58,080 bases of DNA from an uncultured Oscillospiraceae bacterium (GCA_900539425.1 UQBX01000012.1:1-58080); one strand, 5' to 3'; counted from the stretch's first letter, positions 17,990 to 27,080 are shown. The notes: generated from the letters alone by a model not told the origin. Numbers and translations: made by a program.

Positions 17990-18217
17990 TTACTTTCCCT
18001 CCGATTCACGCAGACGGCTTTTCAGGGATTCATTTTCTTCTTCAAGAGCCTGTAAAACGGCAATATTCTGATTTAACTCCCTGTTTGCCTCTTTGAGCTG
18101 AAAATCGAGATTCGAATTTATTATTTCAAGTCGCTGACATTCAAAATTAACGTCCTCAAGAGCTGCCATAAGGCGCGAAATCTGCTCTTTCAAGACTTCA
18201 ATATCATTTGTGCCCAT
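17990..18217 (-). CDS. Small coiled-coil protein
   Basis: The 75-aa protein is almost entirely heptad-patterned helix (for example ISRLMAALEDVNFECQRLE and ALEEENESLKSRLRE). No membrane segment or signal peptide is seen. GGAGGG lies 10 bp upstream of the ATG. It lies 73 bp after the PpiC gene and 4 bp before the fumarase beta gene, so it may be co-transcribed with the latter. I do not recognise the family. Confidence 0.75.
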   Translation of the reverse strand: MGTNDIEVLKEQISRLMAALEDVNFECQRLEIINSNLDFQLKEANRELNQNIAVLQALEEENESLKSRLRESEGK

Positions 18218-18290
18218 ACAGCCGCCCTCCTTTTTAGCAACAATATAAAGCAGGTAAAGGGGACCGCAGTGCAGCCCCCTAAATTAACAA

Positions 18291-20150
18291 TTATGAATCT
18301 ATATCGGTATCCTTTTCAACATAGAATTTGCCGTACCAGTTCATTGTAATGGTATATGCTTCGTCAAGTTCTTCAGCAGCAGAAGTTGCATCCTCTGATG
18401 AGATTGCCGACTCTGCGTTTACTTTCCAGATCGGAGTACCTGTATCGCCTACGAAATACATAATGTGATAACCGTACTGAGTCTGAACGATATCAACATC
18501 ACCTGTTTTACGGTCAGGATCAAGTGCCCATGTTTCAAATGCGTCTACCATCTGACCGGGAACAATATTTTCATAAAGTCCGCCGTTTGATGAAGAACCT
18601 GTATCAACTGTGTTTTCAGTAGCAAGCTCTGCAAAGCTGTCTTCGCTCTTGTCTCCTGAATTAAACTCATTAACTATATTCTGTGCTGATTCAAGAGCTG
18701 CTGCCCACTGTTCAGCTGTTGCGCTTGTTTTATCTGATGAATCATCATCTGTTTCGGGAGCAATAAGTATATGACGAACATTTACACTTGAAGCCTCGGG
18801 TACAGAAACAGGCTCAAGCACATAAACAACAGTTGTTGAATACTGATAAATATCGCCCGCTTTGCGGTCTTCGCTGAAAAGCCAGTCAAGTCCGGGATAT
18901 TCAAGAACTTCATCATCGCTGTGCTCTTCGCCGTCCTCATGGCTGTGGTCTGCAGTAGCTATTGCATAACCGGCATTCTGAAGAACGGATCTTGTTGCAT
19001 AAAGCTTTGTTGAAGCCTCGTCCTGAGCATAGTATTCGCTGTTGAAATCTGTGTCATCACTGTATTTTACACAAAGGTCAGAGAAATTTGAGCCGTCGCT
19101 TCTGAGGTCATTCTTGAAAGAAATCGCGTCATCTTCGCTTCCTGCTTCAAAAATTCTGATGCTTACTGCTTCAAAATCGTCTATATTTGAATCAAGGTAT
19201 GTCTGAAGATCATCGTCTGTATATTCTTTTTCTGTAACTGTATCGCTCATTTCAGACTCATAGTTCTGAGCAATGTATGAGATAGTTGATTCACGGCGGA
19301 ATACAGTTTCATTTACGCCCTTTCCCATTGCCTGAACAAGATAACCGGAAAGAGTATATCCGTAGCCTTCTGCCGTTTCTTTGTACTGGCTGAGTGTATC
19401 CTCAAGTTCGGTTTTCTGATCATCGGTGATCTCCGGCTCTTCGCCGCCGTTAGCTTTAACAGCTTCATTATAATACATATAAGTAGTCTTGATGCTGTCA
19501 AGAACCTGCTCGTTAAGATATTCGAGCCATGTAACCACTTCGCCGTCCTCATTAGTTGTGGTCTGGTCGGAAAGCGGAATATCAAAATCAACATCAAGAT
19601 TATTGTCCTCAAGGCTGATGCCGTACTGCTCATAGGTCTCCTGTGTAGACATGAGGTTGTTGTACGCATTTGCAAAATAGAAGTTAAATGTTGAAACAGG
19701 GATATTAATCTTTTCGCCCTCTTCATCCTCAATTGTGGCGGCTGTAATACCTGTTGTCCACTGAAGAGTAGAGTGGATAAAGCCCTTGCGAACAGTACCT
19801 GTGCCAACATAAGCGGCAAGCAGTGCGATAACGATAACTACCGCAACAACGCTCTTGATTACTTTTAACTGATTATTTGCGATACCGCTCTTTTTGCCGT
19901 TAAGGGCATCAAGTTTATTTTTAGCGGAATCGATTTTTTTGCTGAGCGCGGCTTTTGCCTTTTCATCCGTTTCGGAATCGCGCTTATCTTTGAGCTCTTT
20001 TATCTCTTTTTCAAGCTTAGCTCTCTTTTCAGCGACTCTTTTTGCCTTCTTTTCAGACATTGCCGCTTTAGAAACGCTCTTTTTCTTTTTTTCCGAACCG
20101 GATATTGAACCTCCGCTCAAAATATCCTCATTTAAATCTTTTTTAGCCAT
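18291..20150 (-). CDS. Membrane-anchored PpiC-type peptidyl-prolyl isomerase (paralogue 1)
   Basis: The protein of about 619 aa starts with a charged cytoplasmic coiled-coil region (about 20-95), then one membrane helix (about VIKSVVAVVIVIALLAAYVG). The extracytoplasmic part has a SurA/PrsA-like chaperone region and a parvulin domain near the C-terminus (NVRHILIAPE, GGLYENIVPGQMVDAF, YGYHIMYF). It probably folds exported proteins, like PrsA, but is tethered by a helix and not by lipid. A His/Asp/Glu-rich insert (HSHEDGEEHSDD) could bind metal. Start M4 (20150) is chosen because AGGATGAAGAAA precedes it. Its paralogue is directly upstream. Confidence 0.92.
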   Translation of the reverse strand: MAKKDLNEDILSGGSISGSEKKKKSVSKAAMSEKKAKRVAEKRAKLEKEIKELKDKRDSETDEKAKAALSKKIDSAKNKLDALNGKKSGIANNQLKVIKSVVAVVIVIALLAAYVGTGTVRKGFIHSTLQWTTGITAATIEDEEGEKINIPVSTFNFYFANAYNNLMSTQETYEQYGISLEDNNLDVDFDIPLSDQTTTNEDGEVVTWLEYLNEQVLDSIKTTYMYYNEAVKANGGEEPEITDDQKTELEDTLSQYKETAEGYGYTLSGYLVQAMGKGVNETVFRRESTISYIAQNYESEMSDTVTEKEYTDDDLQTYLDSNIDDFEAVSIRIFEAGSEDDAISFKNDLRSDGSNFSDLCVKYSDDTDFNSEYYAQDEASTKLYATRSVLQNAGYAIATADHSHEDGEEHSDDEVLEYPGLDWLFSEDRKAGDIYQYSTTVVYVLEPVSVPEASSVNVRHILIAPETDDDSSDKTSATAEQWAAALESAQNIVNEFNSGDKSEDSFAELATENTVDTGSSSNGGLYENIVPGQMVDAFETWALDPDRKTGDVDIVQTQYGYHIMYFVGDTGTPIWKVNAESAISSEDATSAAEELDEAYTITMNWYGKFYVEKDTDIDS

Positions 20151-20190
20151 TTTCTTCATCCTAACCTAAAAATGAATTTGTTTGTATATC

Positions 20191-20219
20191 ATTTTACACT
20201 AAATTGCATAATATTACAA
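20191..20219 (-). promoter_or_regulatory. Promoter of PpiC paralogue 1
   Basis: On the minus strand TTGTAA and TAAAAT are spaced by 17 bp. The -10 region shares TTAGTGTAWAAT with the promoter of paralogue 2 at 22189-22217. Confidence 0.65.
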
Positions 20220-20227
20220 GAAAAATT

Positions 20228-22156
20228 TTAATACTGTGATGAGTCCTGCTTTGCTACATAAGAGCTGTCCGGCGACGCGTAATTTACATTTCTCATGCCG
20301 AGTCCGGATTTAAGCTCTGTTGAGTCAAGAAGTTCCAGCGATTTTTCATTCAAGCAATCCTGCTGTGCTGTATACATATAGTCAGGGCAATATGAAATAA
20401 AGAACATTATATGATAGCCGTATTCTGTCTTAACTATATCCACATCACCGTATTTGCGTGAAGAATCAAGCGCCCAGCTTTCAAAATTCTCTGTTGATGA
20501 ACCTGGAGAGATATTCTCGTAAGCACCGCCGTACAGTCCGCTTGAACCTGCTGAAGTAGATGCTGTATCATCACTGTATTTCTCAGCAAGAAGCGCAAAC
20601 GAAAGTTCCGTTTTATCGCCCTTGTTATACTCTTCGAGTATCTTCTGAGCTTCTTCATAAGCAGCTGCCCATTCTTCTTCCGTATACTCCTGCTGACCGG
20701 ATGCATCCGTACTGCTGTCTTCTTCATCTTCAGAAGCGGATTCCGGCATTACAAGTATATGGCGAACTGAATAAACATTGTTGCCATCCTCAAGGAACGG
20801 CTGGCTTGTTTTAAGAATAACATCAATAACGCCGACATTTTCATTTACATAATAATTTGTGCTGCCGACTGCAGTGTCTTCGCTGAACAGCCATTGCGCT
20901 ATATCCTCACCGAAAGAACTTTCTACATCCGTTCTTGCCGATGTTGCCTCTACTGATTCGCTGAGAGCGGTTACAGCCTCATCCTCGGTATCAAAGTAAC
21001 CTGCAGAGATAAAGCGGTCAATAAGATCGGCGCATGCCTCCGGTATTATGGCGCGCATAGAATCTACATCAGTAATCTGTGACATATACTGCTTTGCGCT
21101 TTCGATACTCTCCTGCTCGGTAGTTTCATCCGTCGTATCATAGTTCAGCTCTATCAAAGCATAAGAGCATGACTTATAATCGTTTTCATGCTCGGCAAAA
21201 TACGCGTCCGTTTCCTCATCTGTAGGTCTTTCAGTAATGCAATACTGATTGTAATAAGTGCCGGCTATATAATACTGCTCCATATATGTGCGCAGTGTTT
21301 CAAGGCCGCAATAAGCGCCGAATGTTTCTTCTGTATACTCATTTACTCCCTGACCTGCGGATGAAGCGCTCTCCTTAACCATATCAAGCTGTGATTCTAT
21401 TTCTTCTTTCTGCTCGTCAGTAAGGGTTATGCCCGCCTCAAGGCCCTTTTGGTAATACATGGTATTAAGCTTAATTCTCTGTGTTGTGGTCTCAGTAAAC
21501 AGGTCAAGCCACGAAATGGAGTTGCCGTCCTGATCTGTTGTGTACTGATTGGCAAAATCGGCAGAAGAATCAAGATCATAATAGCCGTAATTCGCATAAT
21601 AAGTATATTCGTACACGATACTGTCATAGTAATAATTATACAAGCCCACGGAAACATCGATATCTCCAACAGTCATAGCAACATTGCCGGGGTTCATTTT
21701 TTCATTGCTGTTTGGCATAGTATAATAGCGAATACCGAGAACTACGAGCAGAGCTATTACAGCAACAGCCAACAGAGTTGACAGAATAACGGTAATCTGC
21801 CCTTTCTTGACAACGATATTCTGTGATTTTATCTCGGTAACTACTTCGCCTTGCTCTGTTTTCTGCGCGTTCTTTGCAGCGTTGTCAAATTCGAACTCAA
21901 CACCGTCTACACCGTTAAGAACACTGTTTTCTGCCGCAGGTGCGCTGGCATCAAACTGCCAGTTATCGTTTTGCTCATACTCTATATGACGTGATCCGGG
22001 ATCAGCCTCTTCAGATTGAGCCGAAACATCTTCAGAAACTTCTAAATCGTTTTTCTGAGATTCCTGAGAACCGTCAAACTTTTCTGTTTCCGGGTAATCA
22101 TTGCTTTCGCCGTTCATTTTTTCATCAAGTTCATTATTAAGGTCTTTATCGCTCAT
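20228..22156 (-). CDS. Membrane-anchored PpiC-type peptidyl-prolyl isomerase (paralogue 2)
   Basis: The 642-aa protein has an acidic cytoplasmic N-terminus (about 1-120), one membrane helix (VILSTLLAVAVIALLVVLGI) and a Tyr-rich extracytoplasmic chaperone region. The parvulin domain near the C-terminus has VRHILVMPE, YENISPGSS and YGYHIMFF. Layout and motifs match the next gene, so the two arose by tandem duplication and then diverged, mainly in their cytoplasmic parts. Likely role: folding of exported or wall proteins. AAGGAG lies 7 bp before the ATG. It has its own promoter. Confidence 0.92.
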   Translation of the reverse strand: MSDKDLNNELDEKMNGESNDYPETEKFDGSQESQKNDLEVSEDVSAQSEEADPGSRHIEYEQNDNWQFDASAPAAENSVLNGVDGVEFEFDNAAKNAQKTEQGEVVTEIKSQNIVVKKGQITVILSTLLAVAVIALLVVLGIRYYTMPNSNEKMNPGNVAMTVGDIDVSVGLYNYYYDSIVYEYTYYANYGYYDLDSSADFANQYTTDQDGNSISWLDLFTETTTQRIKLNTMYYQKGLEAGITLTDEQKEEIESQLDMVKESASSAGQGVNEYTEETFGAYCGLETLRTYMEQYYIAGTYYNQYCITERPTDEETDAYFAEHENDYKSCSYALIELNYDTTDETTEQESIESAKQYMSQITDVDSMRAIIPEACADLIDRFISAGYFDTEDEAVTALSESVEATSARTDVESSFGEDIAQWLFSEDTAVGSTNYYVNENVGVIDVILKTSQPFLEDGNNVYSVRHILVMPESASEDEEDSSTDASGQQEYTEEEWAAAYEEAQKILEEYNKGDKTELSFALLAEKYSDDTASTSAGSSGLYGGAYENISPGSSTENFESWALDSSRKYGDVDIVKTEYGYHIMFFISYCPDYMYTAQQDCLNEKSLELLDSTELKSGLGMRNVNYASPDSSYVAKQDSSQY

Positions 22157-22188
22157 AAGGACACTCCTTACAAAATAAAATACAATTA

Positions 22189-22217
22189 ATTATACACTAA
22201 GCATAAAGTTATTTCAA
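22189..22217 (-). promoter_or_regulatory. Promoter of PpiC paralogue 2
   Basis: On the minus strand TTGAAA and TATAAT are separated by exactly 17 bp, about 33 bp upstream of the start codon. Confidence 0.75.
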
Positions 22218-22267
22218 TAATAAAAAGTTATGGAAATATTAATATTTTTAACATAGAAATATTTTTG

Positions 22268-22296
22268 TTGAAAAGACAGTTAAAATGTAGTATTAT
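22268..22296 (+). promoter_or_regulatory. Promoter of the O-antigen-ligase-like gene
   Basis: TTGAAA and TATTAT are separated by 17 bp, about 45 bp before the start codon. Confidence 0.7.
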
Positions 22297-22337
22297 GTGA
22301 ATCATGCGGTGGTATACACCGTAAATTCTATCGGAGA

Positions 22338-23285
22338 ATGATGCTTTATATGCAACTGACGAACCATTGGCAGGGCAGTCCCGCTTGGCGGTGGCTTCTT
22401 GCCACGGTATTCCTGTTTCCCATACTGCCGGAATACATAAGCCCGTTTTTACTGTTTGCGGCGTTCATTGTATTTAAAGTTCAATGGTCCCGCGAAGGGC
22501 GAAAGGCAAAGGTGGGCACAATAGGAAAAGCCGTTATGGCTTTTATGTGCATTGCGCTTGCAAGCGCTGTATGGAGCGATACTGTTCTTGACACGTTAGG
22601 CACCGCAGGACTGTGGTGGGCCGTGTTCCTGATACTCGTTATGATATACAATCTTGCAGACACAAAGCAAAAGATTGACGATATACTTAAAGCCGCTGTA
22701 TTTAGCGGTGCGATAAACGGAATTGTAGGCACTGTGCAGGTGTGCACATATGCATTGTGCAAAGCCGGCTATATTACAAGTAATTTCGTGCTTCCTACCC
22801 CTATATACAAAGCTCTTGACAAAGCTGTATACACTTGGCTTCCTTTTGAAATAAGGACCAACACTTTTGCTGACCGTGCAAGCGGCTTCTTTTCAAATCC
22901 GAACCTGCTTGCTACATATCTTGTTTTTGTATATCCGCTGTCAGTCTACCTGTTTCTCAACTCGAAAGAAAAGAAACATAAAATATTTTACTTCTTTATA
23001 AACCTGTTTATAAGCGCAGGTCTCAGTTCCACAATGACAAGAGCGGGATGTGTTATAGCTCTTGCCGGGTGGGTATTTATGTTTATCGTGCTGATAAAAA
23101 GGCACGGAAAAGCATTATTTACAATCATTATACCTACGGTTTTGATAATTCTTCCGTCAATGCTGACAAGATACGGAATTGTTTCACTGCCGCACAAATC
23201 AGCAGGAAGCAGTACAGCTCATCGTGAGGCTGCGGCAGCGGCAGCTCAAAAGCCGCAAAGCAATCCTCTGCAAATCACTTTGTGA
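22338..23285 (+). pseudogene. O-antigen ligase-like membrane protein, N-terminal part (frameshifted)
   Basis: The first 315 codons encode a multi-spanning membrane protein of the O-antigen ligase/polymerase (Wzy/WaaL-like) type, with many hydrophobic helices and the RASGFFSNPNLLATYLVF motif typical of the family. The frame then runs into an unrelated Ala-rich tail and stops at 23285. The second half continues in another frame (23282-23740). The switch must fall between about 23228 and 23255, where the sequence has repeated GCGGCA units and an AAAA run; losing one base there explains it. Together the halves make about 465 aa, a normal length. It may be inactive, or the shift may be a sequencing error. 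GGAG lies 4 bp before the ATG at 22341. Confidence 0.85.
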
Positions 23286-23740
23286 TATGGGACAGCGTTG
23301 CGGATTACATAACCGAAAACATAAGGGTATTCTTCGGCGGTCTGGGCTTTGGCTGTGAAAGCACAGGCAATTTCCTGTTTGAAGAATACGGGCTTGACAA
23401 ACCGCACGCCCACAATTTTGTGCTTGAGATTTGGGCGGAACTCGGAATTATCGGCATAATAGTTCTTTTTGCCATAATTATAATGACGGTGATAAAGCTT
23501 TTCAAAACTAAAGCACCTAACGGAAAAAGATATGACCTGATATTCTATATTTTCACAAGCTTTGTTATGTATCTTGGTTTCGGCCTTACCGATTATATAT
23601 TCAACTCGCCGAAGCAGATAATACTGTTTATGATGATCATAGGACTGGCTCAGGCAATAAGCAGATGTTATGAAGAAAATGAACCGCACATCATAAAGCC
23701 GCACGAAAAATTGCCGCAGTTTGCGGATGCCACAGTTTAA
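23282..23740 (+). pseudogene. O-antigen ligase-like membrane protein, C-terminal part (frameshifted)
   Basis: This frame carries the rest of the ligase. It contains the family's periplasmic-loop motif KPHAHNFVLEIWAELGIIG, with the conserved His of Wzy_C domains, and two or three further membrane helices. In this frame the upstream sequence back to a TGA at 23225 reads as plausible linker, so it is a continuation and not a separate gene. The GTG at 23282 has no Shine-Dalgarno sequence. A terminator follows at 23749. Confidence 0.82.
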
Positions 23741-23748
23741 TAAACAAC

Positions 23749-23785
23749 AAAAACCGCTTTGCAAAACGCAAGGCGGTTTTTATTT
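23749..23785. terminator. Bidirectional intrinsic terminator
   Basis: A stem of about 13 bp with one G-U pair and a five-base loop has A/T-runs on both sides. It separates the plus-strand ligase gene from the minus-strand radical SAM gene. Confidence 0.88.
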
Positions 23786-23804
23786 TTAGGTTATATTCTT
23801 TCTT

Positions 23805-24416
23805 TTATCTGCCTATTTCATATGAACGAACACGGAAATGCGCGCCGCACTCCTCGCATATCTTACGTGATTTTTCAATATCCTCGGGCGGAATAACATC
23901 AACAACCGTCATCCACACCTCTGCACCGCAGGCAACACAATCCTTTGTGAATTTCAGCATTGCGGGAAAAGCTTTGCCGGGATATACATTTCTTGTTATT
24001 TTATCATATTTATCAGAATCAGGATCATTGAGAGAAACGGATATAACATCTATAACAGAACATATTTCCTGTGCGGTGGGTTTAGAGTTTATCAGATCTG
24101 AAAGGCCGTTTGTATTTATACGAAGTCTGATATTCGGATAAAGCTTTTTCATGTATTTTGCAGTTTTAATCAGGTTGTCATAAGCGTTTGTAGGCTCTCC
24201 GTAGCCGCAGAAAACAGCCTCTTCTACGCCTGTAAAATCATAGGCGTCAACAGCGGCTTTTATCTCATCAAAAGTCGGCTCTGTATCATGCCACAGCCGC
24301 TTTGCATCACCTACGGCATCACTCTTTTTGCGTATGCAGAAAGCACAGTTGCAGGGACACTTATTTGTAATATTAAAATATGTATTTCCATACCATGAAT
24401 AGATTATATCAGCCAT
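23805..24416 (-). CDS. Radical SAM protein of the TatD-linked type
   Basis: The 203-aa protein has a CxxxCxxC cluster motif in NKCPCNCAFCIR and the family pattern AKRLWHDTEPT. Further motifs are a GYGEPT SAM-contact motif and RINTNGLSDL. It matches what I know as TatD-linked radical SAM proteins; no tatD gene is next to it here. Cys residues near the C-terminus (CVACG, CEECG) may bind a further metal or cluster. The start codon overlaps the ECF gene stop by one base, so it is translationally coupled to the B6-salvage operon. Its reaction is unknown. Confidence 0.88.
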   Translation of the reverse strand: MADIIYSWYGNTYFNITNKCPCNCAFCIRKKSDAVGDAKRLWHDTEPTFDEIKAAVDAYDFTGVEEAVFCGYGEPTNAYDNLIKTAKYMKKLYPNIRLRINTNGLSDLINSKPTAQEICSVIDVISVSLNDPDSDKYDKITRNVYPGKAFPAMLKFTKDCVACGAEVWMTVVDVIPPEDIEKSRKICEECGAHFRVRSYEIGR

Positions 24417-24928
24417 TATAATTCAATCTCCTTTTCAAATCTTTGCTTTATTCCCGCACGGTCAAGCGCAAAAGCAAGAACTATAAACACTACGGCGCTG
24501 CCTGCCGCCTGAATAATATTTGCAGGAAGATCGGCAATTGCGCCCTCTCTGTATAAAATCAGATCCGCGGCAAAATATCCGAGCACCGTAATAACCCCTG
24601 AAATGATTGTAAAAATCGCAGAACGCACAGACAGAAGCTTGGACTGCTTTTTTGAAATCAAAACAAAAGGCACTGCTATCAGAATTTTAATGATTGCCGA
24701 AGGAACTGCGTAAACAGCAAAGCCTGAAACTATATCGGCACATGCCGCGCCTATTGCCGCCGAAATAAATGCCCACGGGCCTCCCATAAGCATTGCTGTC
24801 ACATATATCACAGCATCTCCTACATGTATATATCCGCCCGCTCCTATCGGCACATGAAGCATTGTAAGCCCAAATATCATTGCGGCAAACATTGCGGCAA
24901 AACATATATTTTTAGTTGTTTTTTTCAC
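24416..24928 (-). CDS. ECF transporter substrate-binding (S) component
   Basis: The 170-aa protein has about five or six membrane helices and the S-component pattern near the N-terminus (AAMFAAMIFGLTML, then GGYIHVGDAVIYVTAMLMGG). S components give an ECF importer its vitamin specificity and share an energising module encoded elsewhere. The gene overlaps the upstream kinase by 4 bp (ATGA) and lies in a likely B6 operon, so a pyridoxine-type substrate (PdxU-like) is the likely assignment. A thiamin-precursor substrate is the alternative. Confidence 0.88.
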   Translation of the reverse strand: MKKTTKNICFAAMFAAMIFGLTMLHVPIGAGGYIHVGDAVIYVTAMLMGGPWAFISAAIGAACADIVSGFAVYAVPSAIIKILIAVPFVLISKKQSKLLSVRSAIFTIISGVITVLGYFAADLILYREGAIADLPANIIQAAGSAVVFIVLAFALDRAGIKQRFEKEIEL

Positions 24929-25695
24929 ACAAGATCACCAAGCTTTTTTTCAAAATCCACACCGTTCTGAGGATCTTCGGTATTTGTTTCGGCGATTACA
25001 TCGGAAATAAAATCGCCCGCAAAGCGCGCCGCCTCAAAAACAGATGAGCCCGCAAGCATTTTGCCCGTTAGCACAGCCGCGAAAATATCCCCCGTTCCCG
25101 AAAAGTATCCGCCCCTTTTCGGAGAAAGGAAAGTGCGCTGTTCGTTTTTTGTATAGAGGGTACTGCCTATCATACCGCTTTCCTGAACACCCGTCAAAAC
25201 AACTGCCTTATTTCCGCTCTCAAGCATTATATTCGCCGCCTTACGGGTATCCTCCTCACCAGTAAGCTGTCTGAGTTCCGTCAGATTAGGCGTGATTACG
25301 TCGGCTCGGCATGCGAGTTCTTTTATCTCTTTACAAAGACTGCCGGTTATGCCGTTATACAGTTCTCCGTCATCACCCATAACGGGGTCAACAACAAACA
25401 GAGCATCCGTATCTGCAAAATACTGCATAACTGTTTTGACTTCCCGAGCGGAAGCAAAATATCCCGTAAGCACAGCATCAAAACGAGCGGAAAGTTTTTT
25501 CCACTGCTCAAAACACGGCTCAAGAAAATCTGACATATCATGGCTGCAGTAGCTTCCGTATGCCGTCTGATTTGAAAGAACGGCCGTTGGCGCGGGGTGC
25601 ACTTCTATTCCTAATGACGAAAGAATCGGTATCTGAACGGCAAGCGAACATTTGCCAAATCCCGAAATATCATTTATAACAGCACATCTTTTCAT
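24925..25695 (-). CDS. Pyridoxal/pyridoxamine kinase (PdxK/PdxY type)
   Basis: The 256-aa ribokinase-fold enzyme phosphorylates pyridoxal, pyridoxamine or pyridoxine in the B6 salvage pathway. Seen are the family N-terminus VINDISGFGKCSL, VLSNQTAYGSY, the VVDPVMGDDGELY motif and the catalytic GTGDIFAAVLTGK motif with the ribokinase-family Asp. The ATG at 25695 has AAAGGT upstream and matches the family start; the longer frame to 25761 runs through the promoter region. It heads the operon kinase, ECF S-component, radical SAM. It is divergent from a MocR/PdxR-type regulator, which supports the B6 assignment over hydroxymethylpyrimidine kinase. Confidence 0.92.
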   Translation of the reverse strand: MKRCAVINDISGFGKCSLAVQIPILSSLGIEVHPAPTAVLSNQTAYGSYCSHDMSDFLEPCFEQWKKLSARFDAVLTGYFASAREVKTVMQYFADTDALFVVDPVMGDDGELYNGITGSLCKEIKELACRADVITPNLTELRQLTGEEDTRKAANIMLESGNKAVVLTGVQESGMIGSTLYTKNEQRTFLSPKRGGYFSGTGDIFAAVLTGKMLAGSSVFEAARFAGDFISDVIAETNTEDPQNGVDFEKKLGDLV

Positions 25696-25708
25696 AAAAT
25701 CACATACC

Positions 25709-25776
25709 TTTATATGCGTTATTGATTTTCGTTTAAATGCATTATATAATATTATCGTCATTATTTATATACGCAA
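25709..25776. promoter_or_regulatory. Divergent promoters with repeated TTTATATRCG boxes
   Basis: The plus-strand promoter is TTGATT (25722-25727), 17 bp, TATAAT (25745-25750). The minus-strand promoter is TTGCGT (25776-25771), 16 bp, TAATAT (25754-25749). TTTATATGCG at 25709-25718 and TTTATATACG at 25764-25773 form a direct repeat 55 bp apart, about five helical turns. Direct repeats are the usual operator form of MocR regulators, so these are candidate boxes for the adjacent regulator. Confidence 0.6.
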
Positions 25777-25802
25777 TTTTAATATTTTTTTAGGGTACAG
25801 TT

Positions 25803-27065
25803 ATGAGCAAATACATTGAGGTATACAATTATATAAAAAACAGAATAACGGCGAACCAAATAGTTTACGGTTCAAAGCTTCCGTCCGTCAGAAAGGCAAG
25901 CGAGCTTTTTTCGGTGAGCAGAACTACAATACAGAACGCATATTTTGCACTTGCGGAGGACGGCTACATAATAAGTGAACCGCAGAGCGGTTACTATGTT
26001 TCATACAAAAGTCCGGGAGAACGAAAGGCAGTAAGCCTTACTGAAAAAAACGAGATAATTTATAATTTCAGCGGAACAGCGGCAGACCCCGAAAGTTTTG
26101 ATTTTGATGAATGGAGAAGGCACATGAAAGCGGCTCTAAGGCAAAATCAAAAACTGCTGTCATACAGTGAACCGCAGGGCGAAACAGAACTGCGGGAAGC
26201 AATTTCCGAATATATTCTGAAAAAGAGAAATGTTGCCGCTTCACCTGACAGAATTGTTATAGGCGCAGGCACGCAAAGTCTGCTTCATGTTCTGTGCTCA
26301 CTGATTGACAAAAGACAGACCGTTTCACTGCCTGACAGAAGTTTTGTGCAGGGTACTGCCTTATTTGAGGACTACGGCTTTGATGTGCGTTACAGATATA
26401 AGGACGCAGATATTATTTACGTCTCCCCCTCTCACATGACACGATGGGGTGATGTTATGCCCAACAAACGCAGAATCGAGCTTACAAAATATTCGGCTGC
26501 AAACGGCAGTCTTGTTATAGAGGACGATTACGAGAGTGATTTTCAGTACAACAGCCGCCCCACCCCGTCGCTTTACGCGCTGTCCGGCGGAAGAAACGTT
26601 GTATATTTAGGTTCTTTTTCAAGACTTCTGCTGCCGTCAATAAGAATAAGCTTTATGATACTTACAAACGAGCTTGCTCAAAAGTACAGACAAAACATTT
26701 ACAAATTCAGCCAAACTGCCAGCAAAACAGAACAGATGGCGCTTTGCAGTTTTATCAGGGACGGCAGACTTATGGCGCAAATAAGAAAGACGAGAAGATT
26801 TTACACTTCAAAAACAAAAATCTTTTACAGTATATTGAAAAATAAGTTTCCCGATTGTAAAATAGAAATCAGTGAAAATCTGCTTCAGGTAATTCTGCAC
26901 GTTCCTTTTGACGGGGATGAACACACATTTGAAAAAAGCGGAATAAAGCTTTATATTGAAAAATACGAAAGCGGTATGATAACGCTTGTCCTAAGTCCGG
27001 GAGGAATACAGCAGAGCAAATTGGAAAGCGCCGCAGACGCTTTGAAAAAGTCAATAGAAAAATAG
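25803..27065 (+). CDS. MocR/PdxR-type regulator (GntR HTH fused to aminotransferase domain)
   Basis: The 420-aa protein has a GntR winged helix (about 1-75; SKLPSVRKASELFSVSRTTI) and a fold-type I aminotransferase domain (about 90-420). Aminotransferase landmarks are the IEDDYESDFQY motif and the YLGSFSRLLLPSIRISF motif. In MocR proteins the latter normally reads FSK, the Lys forming the Schiff base with PLP; here AGA encodes Arg. It is divergent from the kinase/ECF operon, so it probably senses PLP or a precursor and controls B6 uptake. With the Lys missing, effector binding may be non-covalent. The protein starts just after an AGGG-containing leader. Confidence 0.9.
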   Translation: MSKYIEVYNYIKNRITANQIVYGSKLPSVRKASELFSVSRTTIQNAYFALAEDGYIISEPQSGYYVSYKSPGERKAVSLTEKNEIIYNFSGTAADPESFDFDEWRRHMKAALRQNQKLLSYSEPQGETELREAISEYILKKRNVAASPDRIVIGAGTQSLLHVLCSLIDKRQTVSLPDRSFVQGTALFEDYGFDVRYRYKDADIIYVSPSHMTRWGDVMPNKRRIELTKYSAANGSLVIEDDYESDFQYNSRPTPSLYALSGGRNVVYLGSFSRLLLPSIRISFMILTNELAQKYRQNIYKFSQTASKTEQMALCSFIRDGRLMAQIRKTRRFYTSKTKIFYSILKNKFPDCKIEISENLLQVILHVPFDGDEHTFEKSGIKLYIEKYESGMITLVLSPGGIQQSKLESAADALKKSIEK

Positions 27066-27080
27066 AATTTTTGTTCTATA

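Noticed and set aside
19313..19819. 168-codon minus frame inside PpiC paralogue 1
   Set aside because: It lies in another frame of a real gene, has no start signal and reads as low-complexity basic sequence.
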